In this document: piece after piece, positions 17,059 through 25,415 of the stretch
Position numbering within the stretch: the stretch's first letter is position 1
Layout: every line of letters starts with the position of its first letter
NCBI GenBank assembly: GCA_004562765.1
Contig: SFRL01000001.1
Span: 62,001 to 126,000 of the forward strand
Length of the DNA: 64,000 nucleotides
Reading direction: 5' to 3'
From: a bacterium
GTDB taxonomy: Bacteria > Bacillota > Clostridia > Lachnospirales > Lachnospiraceae
The notes under the pieces: model-generated
Told to the model about the DNA's origin: nothing
The model's database searches: none
What the model saw: only the letters and a program-made list of their open reading frames with translations
Made by a program: the position numbers and the translations under genes

Positions 17059-18147
17059 ATGATTGAGCAAAAAGAACACTTCCACGGAAGTGATTTAGAA
17101 AAAATTGAAAGAATCTATGGCATCAGAAAAGAGGATATCACCAGTTTTTCTGCCAACGTCAATCCGCTGGGCATCTCTCCGAAACTGCGCGAAACACTGG
17201 CAGCACATGTGGATGCCATCACGACCTATCCTGACAGGGAATACTCTTCCCTGCGGAACTGCATCGCCGGATATGTAGGTGCAGATATGAAAAACATCCT
17301 CGTAGGCAACGGTTCCACTGAGCTGATCTCCCTCATCATTCAGATCGAACACCCAAAAAAGGCGATGATCATCGGTCCCACCTATTCCGAGTATGAGCGC
17401 GAGGTCAAGCTGGGCGGCGGCACGACCATCTACTATCCGCTGCGAGAGGCAGACGGCTTCAAGATCCAGCCGGATGATTTCATCTCCAAGCTGAATGAAT
17501 CCATCGACATGCTCATCATTTGCAATCCGAACAATCCGACGAGTACATGTATCACCGGCCGCCAGATGCGTCGCATCCTTGATGCCTGCAAGGAGCATGG
17601 AATTTTTGTCATGATCGATGAGACCTATGTGGAATTTGCTGCAGATGTCGACAAAGTAACTGCGATCCCTCTGACCAAATACTATGACAATCTGATCATA
17701 CTGCGCGGCACCAGCAAGTTTTTTGCTGCCCCGGGTCTGCGCCTCGGCTATGCCGTGACCGGCAACCGCGATCTGTTAAAGAACCTGAGCACCCGCCAGA
17801 ATCCGTGGAGCATCAGTTCTCTTGCAGCCATCGCCGGTGAGATCATGTTTACGGACCACGAATATATTGAACAGACGCGCGCGCTCATCTCCTCTGAACG
17901 TACACGGATGTATGAAATGCTGGCCGCACACCCTGACTATAAAGTGTACGAACCCTCCGCAAACTTCCTGCTCGTAAAGCTTTTGCGCGAAGATCAGACG
18001 AGCGAGGCACTCTTTGACAAAGCGATCCGCCGCTGTATGATGATCCGCGACTGTTCGACCTTCCCGTTCCTCGACGACCGCTACATCCGCTTCTGCATCA
18101 TGAGTCCTTCGATGAACGATAAGCTAATGGAATGTATACTGGAATAG
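17059..18147 (+). CDS. PLP-dependent aminotransferase (HisC/CobD-like, fold type I)
   Basis: This is a 362-residue class I/II aminotransferase-family enzyme. The start HFHGSDLEKI...SANVNPLG is typical of the HisC/CobD (threonine-phosphate decarboxylase) group. PLP-site elements are NPNNPTS, MIDETYVEF and RGTSKFFAAPGLRLGYA, where the Lys of TSK should bind PLP. The second ATG is preferred because AGGAGGT sits 9 bases before it, whereas it is only 1 base from the first ATG at 17050. Histidinol-phosphate aminotransferase, CobD, or another amino acid role cannot be separated by eye, and no his or cob genes are nearby. It stands alone on the plus strand. Confidence 0.85.
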   Translation: MIEQKEHFHGSDLEKIERIYGIRKEDITSFSANVNPLGISPKLRETLAAHVDAITTYPDREYSSLRNCIAGYVGADMKNILVGNGSTELISLIIQIEHPKKAMIIGPTYSEYEREVKLGGGTTIYYPLREADGFKIQPDDFISKLNESIDMLIICNPNNPTSTCITGRQMRRILDACKEHGIFVMIDETYVEFAADVDKVTAIPLTKYYDNLIILRGTSKFFAAPGLRLGYAVTGNRDLLKNLSTRQNPWSISSLAAIAGEIMFTDHEYIEQTRALISSERTRMYEMLAAHPDYKVYEPSANFLLVKLLREDQTSEALFDKAIRRCMMIRDCSTFPFLDDRYIRFCIMSPSMNDKLMECILE

Positions 18148-18187
18148 GAAATAAAAAAGAGTCGCAAAGCGACTCTTTTTTATTTCC
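18147..18187. terminator. Bidirectional terminator between aminotransferase and sstT
   Basis: A perfect 19-base inverted repeat (18147-18165 and 18169-18187) has a 3-base loop. Its stem core GAGTCGC/GCGACTC is flanked by A-runs and T-runs, so it works on both strands. Its outer bases overlap the stop codons of both convergent genes. Confidence 0.92.
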
Positions 18188-19410
18188 TAGAACTTAATTT
18201 CTTTACCGTTCAATCTCCACTGACGCATCTCAGCTGCAGCTGAAAGCAACAGATCTGAAGAAGAATTCAGCGCTGTCTCAACAGAATCCTGTACAACACC
18301 GATGATAAAACCAACAGCTACCACCTGGTATGCAATCGTATCGGGAATACCGAACAGTGAACATGCGAGCGGGATCAGCAACAGGGAGCCGCCGGCAACA
18401 CCGGAAGCACCGCATGCGGACAATGCCGCCAAAATGCTGAGAATGATCGCCGAAGGAATATCCACACCGATTCCGAGTGTCGCTGCAGTTGCCATTGTCA
18501 TGACAGTGATGGTGATCGCTGCGCCGTCCATATTGATCGTTGCGCCCAGCGGAATCGTCACGGAATAGGTATCCTTATCCAGTCCGAATTCCTCACACGC
18601 CTTCATATTGACAGGAATGTTTGCAGCAGAGCTGCGTGTAAAGAACGCGGTGATCGCACTCTTTTTCAGACACTTCAAAATAAGCGGATATGGATTCTTT
18701 CTGATGCACCAGAATACAAGGATCGGATTGGTCACAAAGTAGATGAACAGCATACATCCGACTAACACAAGTAACAGCTTTCCGTAGGAAGTAAAGATGT
18801 CCATACCGTTCTGTGAAACAGTCGTAAATACCAGACCGAGAATTCCGAAGGGTGCCAGATTGATGATCCATGTAACAACCTGTGACAAGCCCATGGAAAT
18901 ATCATTCAGCACCTTCTTTGTGGCATCGTTTGCAGCCTTAAATGCAAGTCCGATCAGCACTGCCCACGCCAGAATTCCTACATAGTTGGCATTTGCCAGA
19001 GAGGAAATCGGGTTTGAAACAACATTCATCAGCAGGTTCTTTAACACCTCAACAACACCCTGCGGTGCAGCGGTATCAGTCACTGCATCCACCAGTACCA
19101 TCTCTACCGGGAACAGTTTGCTGGCGATAACGGCGATGAACGCTGCCAGAAACGTACTGAACATATACAGAATAATGACCGTACGGATCACGCCACCGTG
19201 ACTGTTTGTCGCATTACTGAGCGAACTGATAACAAGGAAGAATACCAAAAGCGGTGCGATCGCCTTCAATGCACCTACAAAAATATCTCCCAAAATACCG
19301 ATCGCTGTCGCCTGAGGCACAACCAGTCCCAAAACCGCACCGATGATCAGACCGATCAGAATACGGATGACAAGACTGATATTTGTCCATGATTCCCATG
19401 CTTTTTTCAT
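18187..19410 (-). CDS. sstT: Sodium:serine/threonine symporter SstT
   Basis: This is a dicarboxylate/amino acid:cation symporter (DAACS) family member of 407 residues with about eight membrane segments plus hairpin loops. Signature parts are the TRSSAANIPVNM serine-rich hairpin, GATINMDGAAITITVMTMA and the ASGVAGGSLLLIPLACSLFGI end. These patterns fit SstT better than GltP. The start MKKAWESW is chosen because AGGGAGTG lies about 8 bases upstream and the longer reading would overlap nfnB. It begins 16 bases after nfnB and may be cotranscribed with it. It should import serine and threonine with Na+. Confidence 0.92.
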   Translation of the reverse strand: MKKAWESWTNISLVIRILIGLIIGAVLGLVVPQATAIGILGDIFVGALKAIAPLLVFFLVISSLSNATNSHGGVIRTVIILYMFSTFLAAFIAVIASKLFPVEMVLVDAVTDTAAPQGVVEVLKNLLMNVVSNPISSLANANYVGILAWAVLIGLAFKAANDATKKVLNDISMGLSQVVTWIINLAPFGILGLVFTTVSQNGMDIFTSYGKLLLVLVGCMLFIYFVTNPILVFWCIRKNPYPLILKCLKKSAITAFFTRSSAANIPVNMKACEEFGLDKDTYSVTIPLGATINMDGAAITITVMTMATAATLGIGVDIPSAIILSILAALSACGASGVAGGSLLLIPLACSLFGIPDTIAYQVVAVGFIIGVVQDSVETALNSSSDLLLSAAAEMRQWRLNGKEIKF

Positions 19411-19426
19411 TTTCACATCACTCCCT

Positions 19427-20812
19427 TTACTTCGCGGATAAATACTCATCAATACCCTTTGCCGCAGCCTTACCTGCACCCATTGCAAGAATAACGGTTG
19501 CTGCACCGGTCACTGCGTCGCCACCGGCATATACACCCTCTTTTGAAGTTGCTCCGGTGTCCTCGGTAGCTACGATACATTTTCTTCGATTGATCTCAAG
19601 TCCCTTTGTCGTAGAGGAGATCAACGGATTCGGTGACGTACCGAGAGACATGATCACGGTGTCCGCCTCGATCTCATACTCAGATCCCGGAATCTCCACC
19701 GGGCTTCTTCTTCCGGACTCATCCGGCTCGCCAAGCTCCATCTTAATGATCTTGATACCCTTTACCCAGCCATTCTCATCCACAAGGATCTCGGTCGGAT
19801 TCTGGAGCAGATCAAAGATGATGCCCTCCTCCTTTGCGTGGTGAACCTCCTCCACACGGGCGGGAAGCTCTGCCTCACCGCGACGGTACACAACATGTAC
19901 CTCCGCACCGAGACGCAGTGCAGTTCTGGCTGCGTCCATTGCCACATTACCGCCGCCGACAACTACTACCTTTTTACCGCGGCTGATAGGTGTATCGTAT
20001 CCGTCCATGAAAGCCTTCATCAGATTGTTTCTGGTCAGGAACTCATTGGCAGAGAACACACCATTTGCCTGCTCACCGGGAATGCCCATAAATCTGGGAA
20101 GTCCGGCACCGGAACCGATAAATACAGCCTCAAAGCCTTCTTTCTCGATCAGTTCATCGATCGTTGTGGATTTTCCGATCACAACGTTTGTCTCAATCTT
20201 TACGCCTAAAGATTTTACGTTTTCTACTTCTGCTGCCACAACCTTTGTCTTCGGTAAACGGAACTCCGGAATACCGTAGCTCAACACACCGCCAGCCTCA
20301 TGAAGCGCTTCAAAGATCGTTACCTCATAGCCAAGCTTTGCCAGATCTCCGGCACAGGTCAGCCCTGCAGGGCCGGAACCGATGACTGCAACCTTATGTC
20401 CGTTCAGCTTTTCTGCCTTTTTCGGCTTGATGCCGTTCTCTCTTGCCCAGTCAGCCACAAAACGCTCCAGCTTTCCGATAGATACAGGCTCGCCCTTGAT
20501 GCCGCGGATACATTTACCCTCACACTGGCTCTCCTGGGGGCATACACGACCACAGACAGCCGGAAGTGCAGACGACTCGCTGATGATCTGATAAGCCTCC
20601 TCAAACTGACGCTCTTTTACTTTCTGAATAAATGCGGGGATATTGATCGATACGGGACATCCCTGCACACATAAAGGATTCTTACAGTTCAGACAGCGCT
20701 TTGCCTCCTCAACAGCTTCCTCCTCATTATATCCTAAACATACTTCCTCGAAATTCGTAGCACGTACCTTCGGGTCCTGCTCACGAATGGGTACTCTTGT
20801 CATTCCTTCCAT
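19427..20812 (-). CDS. nfnB: NfnB: large subunit of NADH-dependent ferredoxin:NADP+ oxidoreductase
   Basis: The 461-residue protein looks like a glutamate-synthase small subunit. It has an N-terminal double [4Fe-4S] domain (CLNCKNPLCVQGCP, then CGRVCPQESQCEGKC). An FAD site follows (VIGSGPAGLTCAGDLAKLGY), then an NADP(H) site (VVVGGGNVAMDAARTALRLG). Adjacent to an NfnA-type gene, this identifies the bifurcating Nfn transhydrogenase rather than GltD. It couples NADPH, NADH and reduced ferredoxin. The ATG overlaps the nfnA stop as TAATG, with GGAGGTGA 6 bases before it. Confidence 0.93.
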   Translation of the reverse strand: MEGMTRVPIREQDPKVRATNFEEVCLGYNEEEAVEEAKRCLNCKNPLCVQGCPVSINIPAFIQKVKERQFEEAYQIISESSALPAVCGRVCPQESQCEGKCIRGIKGEPVSIGKLERFVADWARENGIKPKKAEKLNGHKVAVIGSGPAGLTCAGDLAKLGYEVTIFEALHEAGGVLSYGIPEFRLPKTKVVAAEVENVKSLGVKIETNVVIGKSTTIDELIEKEGFEAVFIGSGAGLPRFMGIPGEQANGVFSANEFLTRNNLMKAFMDGYDTPISRGKKVVVVGGGNVAMDAARTALRLGAEVHVVYRRGEAELPARVEEVHHAKEEGIIFDLLQNPTEILVDENGWVKGIKIIKMELGEPDESGRRSPVEIPGSEYEIEADTVIMSLGTSPNPLISSTTKGLEINRRKCIVATEDTGATSKEGVYAGGDAVTGAATVILAMGAGKAAAKGIDEYLSAK

Positions 20813-21705
20813 TACTTGTCACCTCCACAATGTCCGCAGCCGCCGTGATGGGTATCGCCCTCCTCTAAGGCGAGCTTTGCTCTGCCCTCCTCGGTCTTGT
20901 ACTGCTGCATTCTCTTCATTGCCTGATCAAAATCAACCAGATGTCCGTCAAACTCCGGTCCGTCTACACACGCAAATTTCACCTGATCTCCAACAACCAG
21001 ACGACATGCGCCACACATACCGGTTCCATCAACCATGATCGGGTTCATGGATACGATGGTCGGAAGGTTCAGCTTCTTTGTCAGTACACAAACAAATTTC
21101 ATCATGATCATCGGTCCGATCGCCACACAATGATCATAGGTCACACCTTCATTATACAGTGCCTCCAGCTGCGCGGTTCCGACACCGTGGAAACCAAAGC
21201 TTCCGTCATCGGTACAAACATAGCAGTTCTTTGATACTGCCTTCATCTCATCAATATAGAACAGCAGATCCTTTGTGCGGGAACCAATGATCACATCTGC
21301 TTCCACACCATGCTCATGCAGCCATTTTACCTGCGGATATACCGGAGCAGTTCCGAGACCACCGGCAATAAATATGATCTTTTTCTTCTTTGTCTCCTCT
21401 AAATTTTCTTCCATGCAAAGCTCGGAAGGACAACCCAAAGGTCCTACAAAATCCTGGAACGCTTCCATCGTGTCGATGTCTCTGAGCATGCGCTCGGTAG
21501 ACGCACCGACAGCCTGAACGACAATTGTCACCGTCCCGGCTTCTCTGTCATAGTCACAGATCGTCAGGGGGATACGCTCGCCCTTTTCATCTGTCTTTAC
21601 AATTACGAACTGACCCGGCAGGCATGACTTTGCACAACGCTCTGCCTTCACTTCCATCAGGAAGATCTTTTCGGCCAAAATCTCTTTCTTCACGATCGGG
21701 TACAT
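20812..21705 (-). CDS. nfnA: NfnA: small subunit of NADH-dependent ferredoxin:NADP+ oxidoreductase
   Basis: This 297-residue ferredoxin-reductase-fold protein has an FAD-binding beta barrel (residues 1-95, with IPLTICDYD), an NAD-binding domain (IFIAGGLGTAPVYP) and a C-terminal [2Fe-2S] cysteine set (GMCGACR with Cys downstream in KFACVDGPEF). This is the architecture of NfnA and PyrK-like subunits. The start at MYPIVKKE is supported by GGAGG 7 bases upstream; a longer in-frame reading is not needed. An extra Cys/His-rich tail HHGGCGHCGG ends the protein and may bind metal. The promoter lies about 70 bases upstream in a large inverted repeat. Confidence 0.92.
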   Translation of the reverse strand: MYPIVKKEILAEKIFLMEVKAERCAKSCLPGQFVIVKTDEKGERIPLTICDYDREAGTVTIVVQAVGASTERMLRDIDTMEAFQDFVGPLGCPSELCMEENLEETKKKKIIFIAGGLGTAPVYPQVKWLHEHGVEADVIIGSRTKDLLFYIDEMKAVSKNCYVCTDDGSFGFHGVGTAQLEALYNEGVTYDHCVAIGPMIMMKFVCVLTKKLNLPTIVSMNPIMVDGTGMCGACRLVVGDQVKFACVDGPEFDGHLVDFDQAMKRMQQYKTEEGRAKLALEEGDTHHGGCGHCGGDK

Positions 21706-21782
21706 ACTTTTTCCTCCATTCATCCAATCCACTTATCGCGAGATCTGTTTCTATTTATGCCATGCGACGGCATATTACTACT

Positions 21783-21811
21783 ATAATAAAATAATGTGAC
21801 ATATTTTTCAA
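21783..21811 (-). promoter_or_regulatory. Sigma-A promoter of nfnAB
   Basis: On the minus strand the -35 TTGAAA (21806-21811) and -10 TATTAT (21783-21788) are separated by 17 bases. The -35 and most of the spacer lie inside the lower arm of the inverted repeat 21793-21848, so a repressor bound there would block the promoter. Confidence 0.65.
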
Positions 21812-21848
21812 CGGAATTTCTGATTTTCGTTGAAAAATATGTCACATT
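21793..21848. repeat. Perfect 21-bp inverted repeat (possible Rex-type operator and/or terminator)
   Basis: Arms 21793-21813 and 21828-21848 are perfect reverse complements around a 14-base loop. Each arm contains a sequence close to the Rex operator consensus TTGTGAAATATTTCACAA (14 of 18 positions, by eye). The repeat starts right after the stop codon of the phosphoesterase gene, so in RNA it could also act as an AT-rich terminator followed by a U-rich tail. Confidence 0.7.
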
Positions 21849-21849
21849 T

Positions 21850-22440
21850 TTAAAAATCAAACTCATATTTCTCATATGCATTGATGATCGTTGTAGAACC
21901 GTAAGTATTGATCCGCTCACGGTTCACCCCATAATTCATGTGCACATGCCCGTGCACCATATATTTCGGCTGATAATCATCCATCAGTTTTTTGAGGCAC
22001 TCAAAACCCATGTGCGTCGGGTCCTCGGCATCTCCCAGACCCCTTGCCGGAGAATGTGTCAGAAGGATATCAAAGCCTCCGTTTTTTTTCAGTTGTCTCC
22101 GAAGCTTTCTGATGCGCCGCTCCATCTCTGCTTCCGTATACTGATCCGGCCCCGGTTTATAACGGATACTGCCTCCAAGTCCGAGGACGCGGATTCCCTT
22201 ATAGTTGTAGATCATATCCTCCACACAGATGCAGCCTCCGGGGCTGCGTTTTCCGTGTGTGCGGTCATGATTTCCGTATACATGCAGAATATCTGCCCGC
22301 GAATACAGACCCAGATACTCCAGATAATCCGGTTTCAGATCTCCCGCTGCAAGTATCAGATCTATACTGCGCAGATACTCCCTGTCCAGATGCTCCCAGA
22401 GTCCCTTTGACTCCACATCCGCCAATGTCAATATTTTCAT
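21850..22440 (-). CDS. Calcineurin-like metallophosphoesterase
   Basis: This small (196 residues) binuclear-metal phosphoesterase shows the motifs AAGD, YGNHDRTHG, LTHSPARG and HGHVHMNYG, with most metal ligands (Asp, Asn-His, His, His-x-His) present. The first motif, usually DxH, reads ADVES. This departs from the consensus and may weaken one metal site. It follows the BMP-domain gene by 24 bases and is probably cotranscribed with it. The substrate is unknown. Confidence 0.85.
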   Translation of the reverse strand: MKILTLADVESKGLWEHLDREYLRSIDLILAAGDLKPDYLEYLGLYSRADILHVYGNHDRTHGKRSPGGCICVEDMIYNYKGIRVLGLGGSIRYKPGPDQYTEAEMERRIRKLRRQLKKNGGFDILLTHSPARGLGDAEDPTHMGFECLKKLMDDYQPKYMVHGHVHMNYGVNRERINTYGSTTIINAYEKYEFDF

Positions 22441-22464
22441 AACAGTCCTCTCCCGGTAAACTGA

Positions 22465-24396
22465 TCACTGTTCTTCATCCTGTGCAACATCTCCCTGAAG
22501 CAATACCAACGGTAATGCCTCCTCTTTTAACTCTCCAAAAGCGGGTATCTTTCCTTCCACATTGTCTAACAGCCAGTCCATTTTCACGATATCCTTATGG
22601 CTCATATGAACACCTGCCTCCTGACGCAGCATCCCTTCATTATCGGTAAGTACCGTATCAAAGGGTTTAAACTGACCTTTTTTGATCAGTTCTGTCATCA
22701 TAGAGACGAGTCTCCTTGTCTCTGACGGAAGTTTGCCGGAACAGATCAGTTCCGTCACACCTGCGGACATTCCCCACCAGTAGTTGATGGCACGATTTTT
22801 ATTCGCATTTGTGTCTGTCTTCCACGCATCATTCCGGATACCCTGAATGATCTGCTCGTAAAATTTTCCCCAGTGACAGACCGTCGTCGCAATACTGGTC
22901 AATTCCTCGCCCTCACGCTCATACAGACCAAAACGACGGCTCGGATGCTCCGGCACGATAAAATCCTTGTCAGAAATATAACGAATACCCGCATCCAGAC
23001 GATCCGCAGGCTGCACATCTCCCTTGAGTGAAGACCATGTCAGCTGGATCTTTGCCTTCGGATTGACCATTTTTGCGCCCAGCGCAAATGCATTGATGTT
23101 GGAGATCGTACTGAAAATCGGATAGTCTGCAATATACCCAATCCGTTCCTCCCCCGACAGCGAACCTGCGATCAGACCCAGTAAGAACTTCGTCTCATAC
23201 ATTCGGCAATAATAGGTTCGGATACTGTTATAAGTCAAGTTTGTGGAACAGTTTAATATCTTGACTTCCGGGTGTGCCACAGCCGCCTTCAGGCTCGCGG
23301 CACTCAGGTAGGGAATCGTCGTAAAGATGATCTGATTTCCATCCTTGATCGCATCTTCCAACACATCCATCGGCGAAAACTGGTATTCCGCATGATAATA
23401 GGCTTTCGTCTGAATCTGATCCCCGAATACCTCTTCCAAATACAGTCTTCCGAGCTCATGTGCGTATGTCCAGGCAGACGTCTTGGGTGTCTTTCCGTAG
23501 ATAAATCCCACCTTCAGTGTACGGTTTGATGTTCCGTTCAGGAACGAAATGCGCTTGATCAGGGAAACGCTCGGCTGCTCTGTCGGTTCCAGCATCAGCT
23601 TCACGGAACGATCCTGCGCCTGTGTCAGAAACTCACGCCAGATACGGTCGATCTCATTTCTCAGATCATCATTTGAGCGGAACGGCAGCTCCTTGCGCCC
23701 ATAGACGCGCAGATAAACGAGGAACGCATCCCCCGCTGTCACTTTTAAATGTTTTCCGCCCTTTTCCTGAAACAACTGCTCGAAACGTGAAAAATCACTG
23801 CGCAGCTGCTGTCTTTCGTCATCCTCCCACGGTTGTTTCCAAGCCTTTCCATAGAAGCTGCAAAGTTCCTCATAGGCTCCTTCCGTGGAAAAATCGATCA
23901 TACAGAGTTTCGATGCTTCAAAAAAATCCACATACTCATAGTAGATGCGGCTCTCGATATCATCCGTCTTTTTCGGAAGCAGCCGGATCACATTTGCCGT
24001 GATGCTTGCCGCCTCCACATATTTCAGCACACTGACACGCTTGTTGCCCTCCTGAACATAATAACGCGTCATATATTCATACGCCAGAATGGGATCGCGA
24101 ATGCCCTCGTCCATCTGCGCTTCATAGAGATTACTCCACTTGAGTGCAAATTCGGTATCCTCACCCAGCAGCGGCATAAAATTATTTGCAAAAGAGTTTT
24201 TTCTTCCGGATGTCTTTGTACCGGCAATCTTATCCAACGGAATATCAACGATGCCCAGAGGCTGCTCTCCACAGATCTCCTCTCTGGAAACAAATTCGTC
24301 GAGTGCCGGCAAATACGGGTATTCACCGTTTGATACAGCAGCCCGTGATGCCTTCTGCGCCAGTTTTTTTGCAGCACTGTAATCTTCTATCGCCAT
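22465..24396 (-). CDS. Cytosolic BMP (nucleoside-binding lipoprotein-like) domain protein with ParB-like N-terminus
   Basis: The C-terminal 350 residues match the BMP/PnrA substrate-binding fold (LKVGFIYGKTPKTSAWTYAHE, then IIFTTIPYLSAASLKAA, then ERIGYIADYPIFSTISNINAFALG). The protein has no signal peptide, lipobox or membrane segment, so it is not an ordinary ABC transporter receptor. The N-terminal 280 residues include IVDIPLDKIAGTKTSGRKNSF and VQEGNKRVSVLKYVEA, reminiscent of ParB/sulfiredoxin-like domains. It is 643 residues long with AAGGAG 5 bases before the ATG. A cytoplasmic sensor of a nucleoside-like ligand is possible, but this is inference. It is followed closely by the phosphoesterase. 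Confidence 0.75.
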   Translation of the reverse strand: MAIEDYSAAKKLAQKASRAAVSNGEYPYLPALDEFVSREEICGEQPLGIVDIPLDKIAGTKTSGRKNSFANNFMPLLGEDTEFALKWSNLYEAQMDEGIRDPILAYEYMTRYYVQEGNKRVSVLKYVEAASITANVIRLLPKKTDDIESRIYYEYVDFFEASKLCMIDFSTEGAYEELCSFYGKAWKQPWEDDERQQLRSDFSRFEQLFQEKGGKHLKVTAGDAFLVYLRVYGRKELPFRSNDDLRNEIDRIWREFLTQAQDRSVKLMLEPTEQPSVSLIKRISFLNGTSNRTLKVGFIYGKTPKTSAWTYAHELGRLYLEEVFGDQIQTKAYYHAEYQFSPMDVLEDAIKDGNQIIFTTIPYLSAASLKAAVAHPEVKILNCSTNLTYNSIRTYYCRMYETKFLLGLIAGSLSGEERIGYIADYPIFSTISNINAFALGAKMVNPKAKIQLTWSSLKGDVQPADRLDAGIRYISDKDFIVPEHPSRRFGLYEREGEELTSIATTVCHWGKFYEQIIQGIRNDAWKTDTNANKNRAINYWWGMSAGVTELICSGKLPSETRRLVSMMTELIKKGQFKPFDTVLTDNEGMLRQEAGVHMSHKDIVKMDWLLDNVEGKIPAFGELKEEALPLVLLQGDVAQDEEQ

Positions 24397-24452
24397 ATGC
24401 TCTCCTTCTGTTTTACAACTGCGAATCTGTGATCATCAACCATTTCTCAAAT

Positions 24453-25400
24453 CTACGAGAAGTAGACCAGCTCATCTTCGGGTTTTTCGGCAGGTGTCAC
24501 CTCAATTGCGTGAAGCACCGGACCTTTTCCTTTGTACTCCATCGCAAACTCGTAAGCGATCTCTGCTGTCACCCACACCCAGGAGCGGTGTTCGATACTG
24601 CCCGCATTCTCATATTTGCACTTGATACCTATAAATTGAATATCTTCCACACAGCAGGTCATCGCAAAACGGCCTGCCACAAATACGTCACTTTTCAGCT
24701 TTCCCTTGGGATTATAGACAAGTGCCAGATATTTCACTTTCTTTCCCACATATTTTTTCGGATTGTCCATGATATCCATGTAAAAAATTCCGTAATCGGC
24801 ATCTGAGATGTCGAGGAAGTTTGCATTGATATCATAGGGTAACTCCTCGTCATAATTCTCATCAAGCGATCCGTCCGCACGCTCATACACGATCTGTGCC
24901 TTACGGTTCTTCGCCTTGACACTACGGCGGAATTTCGCCTTCGGTGTCCCATCATCACAGCGGTTAAAGATGACCACATCTGAAATAAAAAACTGTTCCA
25001 GCATCATCGTGCGCATATTGTTCAGATACATCTCATAGGTCGTGGCATCCACAGTCGTGAGTGTCTGCACGATCGTCCAGCCATCCGGCGCATCCAGATC
25101 CAGAAGCGGTGCCAGTTCCCACGTCCCGTTATACTCGATAAACACCTGATCCGGGTGATACTGTGTATGCAGCTCATGAAATTTCTCTCTTGTGATCTGA
25201 CTTACATCATCGATCATGACAAGACTCGCTCCGATCGTTGCCAGTTTCCCTTCATCAAGCTCCACATCACCATCCTCACAGAGAATGATCAGCGTCCTGG
25301 CATCCTTGCCAAATTCATTTTCAAACAGCGTCTCGGAAATAAGCGAGGTCTTTCCGCTGTCCATAAAACCGGTAAATAAATATACAGGTATTTCTTCCAT
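24453..25400 (-). CDS. G3E GTPase (CobW/COG0523) fused to a YcgQ/TIGR03943-like domain
   Basis: The N-terminal 190 residues form a G3E GTPase with Walker A GFMDSGKTS and the guanine motif NRCD. The CxCC metal motif of classical CobW proteins is absent. The C-terminal 110 residues (GRFAMTCCVEDIQFIGIKC, then SWVWVTAEI) resemble the C-terminal domain of YcgQ/DUF1980-TIGR03943 proteins, which occur in zinc-responsive clusters with COG0523 GTPases. The ATG start is favoured over a GTG three codons upstream, which is too close to AAGGAG. It follows the His-rich GTPase gene by about 15 bases. A metal (perhaps zinc) chaperone or insertase role is inference. Confidence 0.82.
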   Translation of the reverse strand: MEEIPVYLFTGFMDSGKTSLISETLFENEFGKDARTLIILCEDGDVELDEGKLATIGASLVMIDDVSQITREKFHELHTQYHPDQVFIEYNGTWELAPLLDLDAPDGWTIVQTLTTVDATTYEMYLNNMRTMMLEQFFISDVVIFNRCDDGTPKAKFRRSVKAKNRKAQIVYERADGSLDENYDEELPYDINANFLDISDADYGIFYMDIMDNPKKYVGKKVKYLALVYNPKGKLKSDVFVAGRFAMTCCVEDIQFIGIKCKYENAGSIEHRSWVWVTAEIAYEFAMEYKGKGPVLHAIEVTPAEKPEDELVYFS

Positions 25401-25415
25401 GCTTCTCACATCTCC

